From: Streptomyces sp. R44
GTDB taxonomy: Bacteria > Actinomycetota > Actinomycetes > Streptomycetales > Streptomycetaceae
Length of the DNA stretch: 64,000 nt
Direction: 5' to 3'
NCBI RefSeq assembly: GCF_041053105.1
Contig: NZ_CP163444.1
Span: forward strand, 372,001 to 436,000
Part shown: positions 25,440 through 34,054 of the stretch, one piece after another
How the letters are laid out: every line of letters starts with the position of its first letter
How positions within the stretch are numbered: position 1 is the first letter of the stretch
Translations under genes and position numbers: made by a program
The notes under the pieces: generated by a model
What the model was told of the DNA's origin: nothing
Databases searched by the model: none
What the model saw: only the letters and a program-made list of their open reading frames with translations

Positions 25440-25483
25440 TAGGTGGTCTTGTCGTGGTGGGTGGGTGGTAGTTCGCTGGCTGT

Positions 25484-25740
25484 ATGGGGGCTGGGGAGCT
25501 TGCCGCGGTGCGGGGCCGGTTGGTGGAGTTCGCGGCGGAGGTGTTGGCGCCGTTGGTGCGTCGGGACCAGCGGGGGAAGGGTGCGTTATATCTGCGGGGG
25601 CTGCTGCTGGACGGCCGCAGGAAGTCGATGCAGCCGATGGCTGAACGGCTCGGTGTCGATCACCAGCAGTTGCAGCAGTTCATGACGACCTCGACGTGGC
25701 AGGTCAGGGACGTGCGGGCCCGGCTGGCGTGGCGGGCGGT
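25484..25740 (+). pseudogene. IS701-type transposase N-terminal fragment
   Basis: Starts at ATG 25484 with GELAAVRGRLVEFAAEV and continues YLRGLLLDGRRKSMQPMAER, the conserved opening of IS701-family transposases. After about 85 codons (QFMTTSTWQVRDV) the similarity ends abruptly and IS5 sequence follows. It is a truncated insertion joined to another element. Confidence 0.8.
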
Positions 25741-25759
25741 GGCCCTCGGGGCGGCTCCA

Positions 25760-26235
25760 AAACGGGGCCGAGCCCGGTCGACCGCGCCCGACCCTGCTCG
25801 AAGCACCACGTGATCACTGACGGCCGCGGAACGCCACTGGCGATTACGCTGACCGGCGGCAACCGCCACGACGTCACCCAACTGCTGCCGCTGGTCGACG
25901 CCATTCCTCACATCCGCGGCAAGCGAGGTCGGCCAAGGCATTTCCCGGACCGGCTCTACGCCGACCGGGGCTACGACTACGACAAGTACAGACGCCCGCT
26001 GTGGAAGCGCGGGATCAAGCCAGTCATCGCCCGAGGTGGCGTGCCTCATGGGTCCGGGCTCGGCACAATCCGGTGGGTCGTCGAACGGACGAACGCGTGG
26101 ATCCACGGCTTCCGCCGTCTACGGATCCGCTGGGACATCCGGGACGACATACATGAAGCCTTCCTCAAGCTGGCCTGCTGTGTCATCACCTACCGGCGCG
26201 TGCTGAGCATCCAGAGCGGAGGCCCGAACCCCTGA
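25760..26235 (+). pseudogene. IS5-family transposase C-terminal fragment
   Basis: From GPSPVDRARPCSKHHVITD through LADGRG-type strands, LYADRGYDYDKYRR, GLGTIRWVVERTNAWIHGF and RDDIHEAFLKLACCVITYRR to the stop. The DDE second half is intact, but the N-terminal half is replaced by the IS701 fragment. The same IS type as the remnant at 12020-12290. Confidence 0.8.
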
Positions 26236-26304
26236 TCACCGCCCCGGAGCCTCCCCCGGACGGGGGCCCGGTGTCGCCGCCGCACTTCATTCAGTCTGTC
26301 GCTG

Positions 26305-26931
26305 TCATGCCTCAGAGCGCCGAGCCCAGAACAGGACATGGCCGCTGTCGCCTTCGGGTACGAACTCCTCGCGGACCACGTCGAAGCCGGCTTGCACGAG
26401 CCATGCGCGGTTCGTAGCGGCGTCGGCGTGACTCCACCACATTGCGGCCCCGCCCCCGAGCCAGTTCTCATCGGTCCCGGTCCAAGCCCGATGCCCTGTG
26501 GTGCTCAAGAACCAGCCTCCCGGCCGGAGCCAGGAAGCGATCCGCTCCAGCAGGGCCGGCTGTTCCTCCACCGGAACATGGATCAGGGCATACAGGCAGA
26601 CGACGGCGTCGAAACGGGCCTGGGGGAGCTCCAAGGTCGTGGCATCAGCCCGGATGAAGTCGGCGCCCGGCACAAGCTCCGTGGCCCTGTGGATCTGAAC
26701 CCCACTGATGTCGACGCCCGTCACGCGGTGACCCGCAGCGACCAGGGACCGAGCTACGGGAACCCCGGTGCCGCACCCGATGTCCAGGACAGTGCCTGCC
26801 TTAGGGAGCCGACCCAGCAACTCTTTGATCCACGAAGCGTATTTCGTCTCGCTGCCAAATGCCCGCTCGTAGCGCTCCGACAACACGTCATACCCGCGCC
26901 GGACCACTTCCTTTGGATCTTCAACGTTCAC
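26305..26931 (-). CDS. class I SAM-dependent methyltransferase
   Basis: A 208-residue methyltransferase starting at GTG 26931. SAM motif I is TVLDIGCGTGVPVARSL (about 47-63), followed by GVDISGVQIHRA, DAVVCLYALIHVP and LRPGGWFLSTTGHRAW. The N-terminus (VRRGYDVLSERYERAFG) is a typical type 11 cap. Substrate unknown. It sits alone between insertion-sequence remnants. Confidence 0.9.
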   Translation of the reverse strand: MNVEDPKEVVRRGYDVLSERYERAFGSETKYASWIKELLGRLPKAGTVLDIGCGTGVPVARSLVAAGHRVTGVDISGVQIHRATELVPGADFIRADATTLELPQARFDAVVCLYALIHVPVEEQPALLERIASWLRPGGWFLSTTGHRAWTGTDENWLGGGAAMWWSHADAATNRAWLVQAGFDVVREEFVPEGDSGHVLFWARRSEA

Positions 26932-27040
26932 GCGCGCACGCTACGGCGCACCTGTCGGTAACGCGACCGCTTTTCGCTCAGGTCCTGTGGCCGCCCCCCA
27001 CCCGAAGGAGCCTGTGCCCGCCTTTGTGTTAGCTCGTCTA

Positions 27041-27056
27041 AGACGGTGTCTCACGT
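27041..27056 (+). repeat. IS5 element, left inverted repeat
   Basis: AGACGGTGTCTCACGT, containing the transposase stop codon. Confidence 0.75.
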
Positions 27057-27878
27057 CGTGATCTTGGCGAGCTTCTTGTAGCAGGCTATGGCTGCGGCAA
27101 GCACGAGGAAGGCGAGGAAGTGACTGCCCTTGCGTTCATAGCGGACGGTCAGGCGGCGGCATCCGAAGAGCCAGGAGATCGATCTCTCGATCTTCCACCG
27201 GTGTCTTCCGAGGCGTTCGGAGGACTCCACGCCTGGCCGGGCGATCCGTGGAGTGATGTTGCGTTCGCGTAGCCACGCCAGGTTGCCGGCCGAGTGGTAC
27301 GCCTTGTCCGCCCGGACCTTGTTGGGGTGTCGCCGCCGTGGACCGCGGCGTGAACGAGTGGCCGGGATCCCGAGGATGAGCGGGCGGAGCGCTTGGACGT
27401 CGTTGTCGTTCGCGGCGGACGCCCCGACGACAACGGGCAGTCCCTGCCTGTCAGTCAGAACATGCAGTTTGCTGCCCGCTTTGCCTCGGTCGACCGGATT
27501 CGGCTCCGTCAGCGAACCCCCCTGTTCGCACGCACCGAGGCGGCATCGGCGATCACGGAGCTCCAGTCGAGTCCACCTCGGGCTCCTGTCTCGTCCAGAA
27601 CCACGCGAGTGCAGCCGACGCCACACTCCGGATGCGGTCCAGACGGAACACCTACGGTGAGTCGTCGCCGGTGATACTCCGAACGCCGGTGGCAGATACC
27701 GCCACGCGCACCCGCTGGTCAGCACGTACACGACGGCCGTGAACACGGCACGTTGGTCAATCGGCGCGGTGCCATCGCCCTGCGGGCGCGAGTGGAAGGA
27801 CGGCAGTACGGGCTCAACCAGGTCCCACAGATCATCCGGTACAAGCCGCTGCGACAGCCCCCACCCATGAACGATCAC
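27051..27878 (-). pseudogene. IS5-family transposase with paired frameshifts
   Basis: Starts around GTG 27878 (VIVHGWGLSQRLVPDDLWDL). N-terminal part RAVFTAVVYVLTSGCAWRYL is normal. Between LHSRGSG and GGSLTEPNPVDRG about 35 residues are out of frame (the correct reading is in a neighbouring frame), then the DDE part resumes: SKLHVLTDRQGLP, ADKAYHSAGN, RHRWKIERSISWL. Two compensating indels keep one open frame but destroy the first catalytic Asp region. Confidence 0.75.
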
Positions 27879-27955
27879 GATGCCGCTGCCGGTTGCCCCC
27901 GGAGACGGTCGGTGGAGGCGTTGGGCTGATTGCCCCGCCACCTCAGAATGGGCGC

Positions 27956-28270
27956 ATGGCTCCTCATTCCATCGACCCGCGCCCGTTGAACCCCGACGAG
28001 CGCGCAGTGCTTGAACACATCCTGTCAGCAGGGTTCGTCGGCGCGTCTCAACTGCGGAGTCAGCTGGACCGCACCGAGGTGATCGCCGTCTGGGGGCCCG
28101 ACTCCGTGAGCGTCGACCTGCAGGTCCGGGAACCTCGCGAGCATGCAGCACTGCCGAAAGAGCTCGTACCAGTAGACGCGCACGTCCATGACCCGTCCGG
28201 CGCCTACGTCGGCGAGATCCTCGTCTGGACGGACCGGGGATCCACGCTCGCAGCCCTAGAGTTCGCCTGA
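27956..28270 (+). CDS. small hypothetical protein inside the IS5 element
   Basis: A 104-residue protein starting at ATG 27956 (MAPHSIDPRPLNPDERAVLE). Pattern LSAGFVGASQLRSQLD, VWGPDSVSVDLQV, GEILVWTDRGSTLAALEFA. After the TGA at 28268-28270 the same frame continues VTDEMPTSLPA, the usual tail of this Streptomyces family, which has Trp at the stop position. A TGG-to-TGA change has probably removed the last dozen residues. Function unknown. Confidence 0.6.
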   Translation: MAPHSIDPRPLNPDERAVLEHILSAGFVGASQLRSQLDRTEVIAVWGPDSVSVDLQVREPREHAALPKELVPVDAHVHDPSGAYVGEILVWTDRGSTLAALEFA

Positions 28271-28385
28271 GTCACCGACGAGATGCCCACGTCTCTCCCG
28301 GCCATCGTGGACGGCCGCCTCAGCTGGCCGGCCTGACAGGCTGTCCCCCTTGAGCGCCCCCGACCCTGCAGCGGGCAAGACCGCC

Positions 28386-28401
28386 ACGTGAGACACCGTC
28401 T
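28386..28401 (-). repeat. IS5 element, right inverted repeat
   Basis: ACGTGAGACACCGTCT, perfect mirror of 27041-27056. Confidence 0.75.
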
Positions 28402-28724
28402 CAAGCGTGTTGCAGAGGTCTCCGATTCCGGGCATTTTCCCTGAAGGGGCGGGGTGTTGAGGGCTGAGTCGTTGTGGGAGGGAGTCCCGGACCCGGCCTT
28501 CGACGCCAGGCCGGCCCCGATTGAGTACGGCGGCAATGAGCGTCCCGACCGCACGTTCGCCGTGGGGCATCAACCACCCACTGTCGGCGTTCGCGTGAAA
28601 GTGCACAGGGCGGTACGCGGAAACGTGCACACCTGTGCTGTGCAATGCAGAGTCCCAGTGGCCGTCCGACAGCGGAGCCATCCGCCTGCGGACGGCTTGC
28701 CGGCGGGCCATAGACTCACGCGCC
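28402..28724. other. intergenic region without a supported gene
   Basis: No coding frame with family similarity; it probably contains the promoter of the next gene and degraded insertion-sequence sequence. Confidence 0.35.
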
Positions 28725-29762
28725 ATGGAAGAGACGTTCGAGCTGGGGACCATCATGTGCCCGTCCGGCACCCTGGTGCTCATTGACGGTGGTCACCTGG
28801 GGTTGTGGAGCGGGGACCGGTCGCCGGCGGACATCGATCCTGCTTCCTTGGGTATCGAGGACGCTGCCATGGCCGCCGACGTCACGGGCGCCGTTGACTT
28901 CATGGTCACCGGGCCGGACGCTTCCGAAGCCGTCCGGACCTTTGGCCGGCAGCCGGGCTCCAGGCTCCATGACATCCCGGCCTCGAAGGCTGCCGAGTTC
29001 GAGACGGCGTTCAACAGTCACCGCCGGTCTGCCGGCCTCGACGCCCGGCTGGAGTCCCTGCCGGTTCGGGAGTCCCATGCCCAAAGGGCCCGCCGGACGG
29101 GCGCAGAGGGCGGTGGCAGCTTTTTGATGTTCGGGGTTCCCGTCGTTGCGGTAGGCGGCGTACCCCGAGGCCGGCACCTGCCCGTGCTGGCTACACGAGT
29201 CGACCACGGCGACGGTGTCGGGGAACGCTGGTCCGAGATCTCGATCCGGATGGGTGAGGGCCGGGTGACGTCATCGGTTTCCCTGGGTGACATCGGCGTG
29301 GACTGGGCACGTGTGCTTTTCGGTGATGTCGACGCCTTGAACATCTGGCAGCACGATGAGCCGGTGGACGGCCTGGCCGATGTGGCGTTCTGGGGTGCCG
29401 CGGCAGACGAGGCGGCCGCGACGTTTGCCGCACCCGAACTGGGCGAGCCTGGCGAGGATGGTGTTCGCGGGTGGACTGGCCTGCCCGTCTCGGAGGCCAT
29501 GGACAGGGCACGCGCTCTGTTGAGATGGAAGGACGAGACCGGACGGCGCATGGCGGTGGACTTCCGGCCTCACTCCCATCACTGGCAGATCATGCGCGAG
29601 GTACGTGCTTCGCACGTCGAGGCCGGATCCGTGGACCTCGGTGATGCCCGAGTGCTGTGCGCGATGACGACCTGGGGCGACGGATACTTCCCGGTGATCG
29701 CCGATCTGGATCCGTCGGGTGACCTCCTCGCAGTGCGCGTGCGCTTCTCCGACGCGCCCTGA
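28725..29762 (+). CDS. DUF4241-like protein
   Basis: A 345-residue soluble protein starting at ATG 28725. The N-terminal ~130 residues (GTIMCPSGTLVLIDGGHLGL) form one domain. The C-terminal half contains VLFGDVDALNIWQHDEPVDG, HSHHWQIMREVRAS and the closing DARVLCAMTTWGDGYFPVIA, resembling the DUF4241 signature GWGDGxYPV. No signal peptide. Function unknown; DUF4241 proteins often occur near toxin-immunity genes. Monocistronic. Confidence 0.7.
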   Translation: MEETFELGTIMCPSGTLVLIDGGHLGLWSGDRSPADIDPASLGIEDAAMAADVTGAVDFMVTGPDASEAVRTFGRQPGSRLHDIPASKAAEFETAFNSHRRSAGLDARLESLPVRESHAQRARRTGAEGGGSFLMFGVPVVAVGGVPRGRHLPVLATRVDHGDGVGERWSEISIRMGEGRVTSSVSLGDIGVDWARVLFGDVDALNIWQHDEPVDGLADVAFWGAAADEAAATFAAPELGEPGEDGVRGWTGLPVSEAMDRARALLRWKDETGRRMAVDFRPHSHHWQIMREVRASHVEAGSVDLGDARVLCAMTTWGDGYFPVIADLDPSGDLLAVRVRFSDAP

Positions 29763-29940
29763 AGAGCCAGCCCGGAGTGCGCGGGATGGGTACGTAGCGC
29801 CGTACCTCGTTGAGCACTTTCATGTGTACGTCGACACCCACAGACCCAAAGGCATCGGCTATGCCGCCCAACAACGCGAGCCGCCCGCGTCCGAAGCGAG
29901 AACGGCATCCACTGACCGCGGCCCAACGACCGTCGCAGGA

Positions 29941-30486
29941 TCAGATGTCACCCTGGACCAGGGCGTGCAGGTGCTCGTCGTGCCATCCGTCTTCGTGCAG
30001 CAGGGCGCTGCGCATCGTGCCTTCGAGGGAGTAGCCGGCCTTCGCAGCTACGCGGCACGATGCCGAGTTGGCTACCGCGTGGCACAGCCGAAGCCGGTGC
30101 AGCCCAAGGTCGTCAAACGCCCACTGACTGACGCGCTTCGTAGCCTCGACCATGGCGCCCCGCCCGCGTCCTGCCGGCAGGATCCAGTACATGATTTCGG
30201 CGCTGCCGCCACTGAGGTCGATATCGCCCCAGCCGATCAGCCCCACCGCCTGGCCACCGCCGGGCCGGGCGATGGCCCATATCGCGCTTTGCTCGTTCAC
30301 CCAGCGCTCGCGCATGCGTTCGATCCGCTTGCGCGCTTCCTCCTGTGACGTCACGACGAGCCGGTTCCACTGACGGATGGCCGGTTCCTGGGCAGCGGCT
30401 ACCAGAGCGTCGGCGTCTTCGACATGCCAAGGGCGTAGCTCCAGACCGCTGGGCAGAGCGAGCACTGGTTGTTCCATGGTGGCCAT
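29941..30486 (-). CDS. RimJ/RimL-type GNAT acetyltransferase
   Basis: A 181-residue N-acetyltransferase starting at ATG 30486 (a second ATG three codons later is equally possible). Fold landmarks: LELRPWHVEDADALVAAAQE at the start, VGLIGWGDIDLSGGSAEIMY, the acetyl-CoA loop WILPAGRGRGAMVEA and LGLHRLRLCHAVANSASCRV. It probably acetylates a protein N-terminus or a small amine. An IS5 remnant lies just upstream. Confidence 0.88.
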   Translation of the reverse strand: MATMEQPVLALPSGLELRPWHVEDADALVAAAQEPAIRQWNRLVVTSQEEARKRIERMRERWVNEQSAIWAIARPGGGQAVGLIGWGDIDLSGGSAEIMYWILPAGRGRGAMVEATKRVSQWAFDDLGLHRLRLCHAVANSASCRVAAKAGYSLEGTMRSALLHEDGWHDEHLHALVQGDI

Positions 30487-30574
30487 GTGGCCTGCGGGAA
30501 CAACGGGCGGAATGGGCGGAATGGGCGAGGTGATCATCGCCGCATCGTGCCATAGCCCTACTACGGACAGAACC

Positions 30575-31030
30575 TTGTCGGAGGCAAGGGCGGGTGACGA
30601 TGGCTTGGTAATGGGGCGGGGCATTGTCGTAGCGGGTGGCCGGGGCCCGGTTCTGCTTGAGCCGGCTGAAGCAGCGTTCGACCACTTGGCGGCGGCGCCG
30701 GCAGACGGCCTTGTCGAGGCGGCAGCGGGTGCAGGCGATGCCGCGTTCGCCGCAGGTAGGCGCGGATCTTGCGGGTGGAGTAGCCCGTGACGGCGACGAC
30801 GCGGTCGGGCCGGGTCCGGGGCCGGACCAGCCCCGGATGGTCGATCCGGTTCCGCTCCATGACCGCTTCGAACCGGGTGCAGCCGTTCACGTTCCCGCCC
30901 GTGAGCGGGAACGCGTGCGGCCGGTCCCGGCCGTCGCAGACGAGGTGGATCTTGCTGGTCAGACGAGGGTTCTTGTGCGCCGCTTCGACCAGGAACCCTC
31001 GCGGCCACTCCTTGCCCGCCAGCGGGAAGC
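30575..31030 (-). pseudogene. IS5-family transposase remnant
   Basis: Minus-strand pieces: RLTSKIHLVCDGRDRPHAFP, FEAVMERNRIDHPGLVRPRT, YSTRKIRAYLRRTRH, and in another frame VERCFSRLKQNRAPATRYD. This is the DDE part of an IS5-type transposase with frameshifts and no N-terminus. Confidence 0.8.
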
Positions 31031-31048
31031 CGGCGTTCCGGCTTCCCG

Positions 31049-32182
31049 CTACTTGGGCCTGTCCGCTGCCGTGGCGTCGGCACAGACGGCGTGGGTGCGG
31101 GCGGCATAGGAGCGGGCGGCCACGATGAGGCCGATGCCCAGACCACCGAATGCCAGGCCGCCGAACTCGGCAAACCAGGTGACCCCCGAGCTGGTGGTGA
31201 ACGGCGGGTCCGGCTTGATCTCGGGCAGCACACCGGCAGCCATGAGCGGGGCCATGACGAGGAGGGCGGCCCCGTACATCGCCAGCGGGACACCAGTCAG
31301 CCAGGCTGGGATCAAGGGCAGCAGACGCGGGACCCGTCGTCCGGACAGGAACAGCGTCCAGCGGGGGAACACCTGCCCCCACACGTACAGCAGCCCCAGC
31401 AGCAGGAAGATCCCGACCATCGCGGCCAGCACGGTCACGTCGATCCCCGCCGACGCGGTTGCCTTCGACGGCCCCGAGGCGCCGGCGACCGACATCTTCT
31501 GCCAGTCATCGCCCGCGACGCCGAGCGCGTCGCCGCCCAGCGTCCAGATGGTCTTGGTTCCCGCCCAGGGCAGGAGTCCGCACATGAGCAGGTAGGCCGC
31601 GACGCGGGTCCGCCTCGGGGCCCGGGAGGCGGCTGGGTGGGCAAGCGGGCCGGCGGCCGCGCTGGCGTGCTGCCGCCCGCACCGCGGGCAGTCGCCGCGC
31701 AGCCGTCGGCGGTACGACAGACCGACGAGGAGCAGGAGGGCGGCACCGGCCGTGTTCAACAGCACCTGGGCCAGCCCGGTGACGCTCTGGATCCCCGAGA
31801 GCGTCACGATGGTCACGAAGTGGATCGGCAGCCCGATCATCCCCACGACGAACACCGGGAGCGCCACGATCAGCGTCGTCGCCACCGCAACCTGGCCGAG
31901 CTTGGCGAGAGTTCGGGTGCTGCCCAGGCAGGCGACGCCGGCCAGGAGCGCGAGGGCAGCCAGGAAGAGCTGGACGCCCGGCGCGTACGCGGAGTGCTCC
32001 TTCCATGGCACGGTGGTGCCCGTCACGGCCCAGGTGACCTCGACAGCGGCGTACAACACGCCCCAGAATGCGCCCGCCACGGGCGCCCACACAGGCCACC
32101 GCCGCCACCACAACATCCGCTCCGGGCTTGCGGTCGGTGGCTCGGGAACGCCACCTATCTCCGAGTTCGCAGGAACAACCAT
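31049..32182 (-). CDS. multi-pass membrane protein of unknown function
   Basis: A 377-residue protein starting at ATG 32182. About eight membrane helices: VWAPVAGAFWGVLYAAVEVTW, LFLAALALLAGVACL, VAVATTLIVALPVFVVGMIG, VLLNTAGAALLLLVGL, then after a cytoplasmic CPRCGRQH zinc-knuckle-like loop further helices including VTVLAAMVGIFLLLGLLYVW. No transporter motif is recognised. It could be a sensor or an exporter accessory. The C-terminal stop abuts the IS5 remnant, so transcription downstream may be disturbed. Confidence 0.8.
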   Translation of the reverse strand: MVVPANSEIGGVPEPPTASPERMLWWRRWPVWAPVAGAFWGVLYAAVEVTWAVTGTTVPWKEHSAYAPGVQLFLAALALLAGVACLGSTRTLAKLGQVAVATTLIVALPVFVVGMIGLPIHFVTIVTLSGIQSVTGLAQVLLNTAGAALLLLVGLSYRRRLRGDCPRCGRQHASAAAGPLAHPAASRAPRRTRVAAYLLMCGLLPWAGTKTIWTLGGDALGVAGDDWQKMSVAGASGPSKATASAGIDVTVLAAMVGIFLLLGLLYVWGQVFPRWTLFLSGRRVPRLLPLIPAWLTGVPLAMYGAALLVMAPLMAAGVLPEIKPDPPFTTSSGVTWFAEFGGLAFGGLGIGLIVAARSYAARTHAVCADATAADRPK

Positions 32183-32403
32183 CGTGACCCCCGTACATCC
32201 GGACTGGCGACGCTCCACGATTCCGCGTCATCCGCGCTGATCGCATCCAACCCATGGATCATCCGGCTTCCCCCGCGCGGGGGAGGCCGGACCGTGAGTG
32301 TCAGCCGGGCCGGAGGGCTACGGTGAGGTGCGTTGCGGTGCGCCGCCTGTTCTCGCAACGATCCGGGCGGCTGCCGATCGGACGGGCATCTCGATCGTGT
32401 GAT

Positions 32404-32850
32404 CAGTGCTGAACACGATCCGCTACCTGGTCGGCAACGGAATCAAGTGGCGGGCGCTGTCGGCGGACCTTCCGCCGCCGACGAGACCCTGTCCTGATCA
32501 AGGAGTTCCACGAACCGGCAGCGCTCGCGGGTGCGCGAGAGGGCGGGCGGGGCGGGACACCGAGCCGAGGGGCGGGCGTGATCGACTCGCCGTCAGTCGA
32601 GGCGGCGGACGTCGTCGCCGGATCCAGCAGCCGCGGCTTCGACGGCGGCAAGCTGGTCAACGACCGTAGGCGGCACGTCGTGGTCGGCACGCTCGGTCGG
32701 CACGCTGCTGGCCGTACGGTCGCCGTCGCGGACATCGGCGACCGCACCGCCGCTGAGGGGCTGCTCGCCCAGGTGGCCGCTGCGCACCACCTGCTGGAGC
32801 TCGTCTCGGCCGACGGCGGCTACCCCGGCGGCCTACACCCGCACCGGCTC
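32404..32850 (+). pseudogene. IS5/IS4-type transposase remnant
   Basis: Reads NTIRYLVGNGIKWRALSADL (N-terminal part), then after a frameshift IDSPSVEAADVVAGSSSRGF, DGGKLVNDRRRHVVV and SADGGYPGG. These are the first and second DDE segments of an IS5-type transposase; the middle is shortened and the C-terminal third is lost. Confidence 0.8.
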
Positions 32851-33114
32851 CGTCTGCTGGCGTGCCATGGGAGCTGCGAGAACAAGCAGGTAGCGCTTGT
32901 CCGGACGAGGACCCCGGTTCTGCGACCGACCGTCCGCGTCTACAGCCCTGACGAGCGCGTTGTCCTCTACGAGGTCATGCGCTGGTTCATTGGAGCAGGT
33001 GGCCGACCAGGTGGAACGGTGCCGCATCGCGTTCGAGCAGGAGGAATCTGAAGCAGTGGAGTGATCCCGCCGGGAATGGTGTGATCACGGCATCGGAGCC
33101 GTGCCGGTCACCCT

Positions 33115-33310
33115 CCCCTTTCCGGGCTGAGCCCGCGTGCCATCCACCTGACCCTGCGGCAGCTCGCACCACGGTTCGGGGTGTCGAGGTCGGAGGCGGA
33201 CCGCATCATCGGCCGTCTCGGACCGATCTTCGCATCGACGCCGGCACCCACCTGGTCTCCGTGGTCGGCCGGCCGCTCGCCCGAAACCGTAGCGACCAAG
33301 GTCTCTGTCC
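33115..33310 (+). pseudogene. DDE_Tnp_4-type transposase remnant
   Basis: One frame reads RAIHLTLRQLAPRFGVSRSE then ADRIIGRLGPIF, the helix-turn-helix of Tnp_4-type IS5 transposases. A second frame gives IDAGTHLVSVVGRPLARNRS D, the core strand after the first catalytic Asp. About 40 residues between them are deleted and the rest is gone. Confidence 0.65.
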
Positions 33311-33335
33311 GAGGCCATCAGTAGGGTTCGCAGAC

Positions 33336-33770
33336 ATGGGAGCAAGCAGATGGTCGTACTTCACACCCTTCCGGCAGAGCGAGCAGGACGCGCTGGACGA
33401 TCTCCGCGAGACGGTCTTCGCCCGGGACGCCGAGTACTACCGGGAATTGGGCGTCGAGACGCTGGCCGAGCTGATGGCGAGCGGATGGTTGGTGGAGGAG
33501 CCGGCGCATTCGGTGCTGGACGTCGAGCGCGTGGTCCGCTGTGAGGAGGACATGGAGGAGCCCGGCGACGTGAGGGTGATCGAAGCGGCGGAAGTCGTCG
33601 AGCTCTTCGGGACGGCGCAGCCGGGGCGGGAGGTTGTCGAGCAGTCCCTGAAACGGGCCGGTGACGGATGGTTCCCGCCGGTCGATCGTGGCTCCGGCTG
33701 CTGCACGATCGTCTACGGCACCGAGGGCCGCCCGGCAGGGCTGTGCTTCTGGGGGCTCACCGGCGACTGA
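33336..33770 (+). CDS. conserved actinobacterial hypothetical protein
   Basis: A 144-residue acidic soluble protein starting at ATG 33336. It begins SRWSYFTPFRQSEQDALDDL, contains HSVLDVERVV and VELFGTAQPGREVVEQSL, and ends GSGCCTIVYGTEGRPAGLCF. This layout is shared by a Streptomyces family of unknown function. No membrane or secretion signal. Confidence 0.75.
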   Translation: MGASRWSYFTPFRQSEQDALDDLRETVFARDAEYYRELGVETLAELMASGWLVEEPAHSVLDVERVVRCEEDMEEPGDVRVIEAAEVVELFGTAQPGREVVEQSLKRAGDGWFPPVDRGSGCCTIVYGTEGRPAGLCFWGLTGD

Positions 33771-33891
33771 TCCCGGCATGAGCAGCCAGATCCGTCCCCC
33801 TCCACCGACAGGCCGGTGACCGGTAAAGGGCCGGCGCTCTCTCAGAGTCCTTCTTCACTTCCCCCTGTGACGGGGCTTCAGCCAACACCCC

Positions 33892-33940
33892 GCCCCTGTA
33901 GTTCAGTTGGTGCGGTCTATACGCGTAGAGCGCTCATGCC
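33892..33940 (+). other. tRNA-like 5' fragment
   Basis: GCCCCTGTAGTTCAGTTGGT resembles the acceptor and D-arm start of a tRNA, and AGAGCG follows after an extra ~14 bases, but no anticodon arm or T-arm completes it. It may be a degenerate attachment-site scar; low confidence. Confidence 0.2.
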
Positions 33941-34054
33941 CCATCATGGTCGCGCTCCACCCCGGCACCACCGCGCCGGTCGCGCACCCGCGGCCGGTGT
34001 CTGCGGTATGCCCCGACACCCCGGGGCGCCGTCCGATTTCCGATGGAGGATGTC

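Larger units (their letters stand above)
27041..28401 (-). mobile_element. IS5-type element enclosing a small gene
   Basis: A perfect 16-bp inverted repeat (27041-27056 and 28386-28401, AGACGGTGTCTCACGT) bounds a leftward IS5-type transposase and a divergent small gene at 27956-28270. The transposase stop lies in the left repeat. There is no repeat copy at the transposase 5' end, where a simple IS would finish, so the small gene appears to be part of the mobile unit or trapped between an old and a new end. Confidence 0.65.

Noticed and set aside
33892..33940. Possible tRNA gene
   Set aside because: Only acceptor/D-arm-like bases are present with an insertion; no anticodon or T arm.
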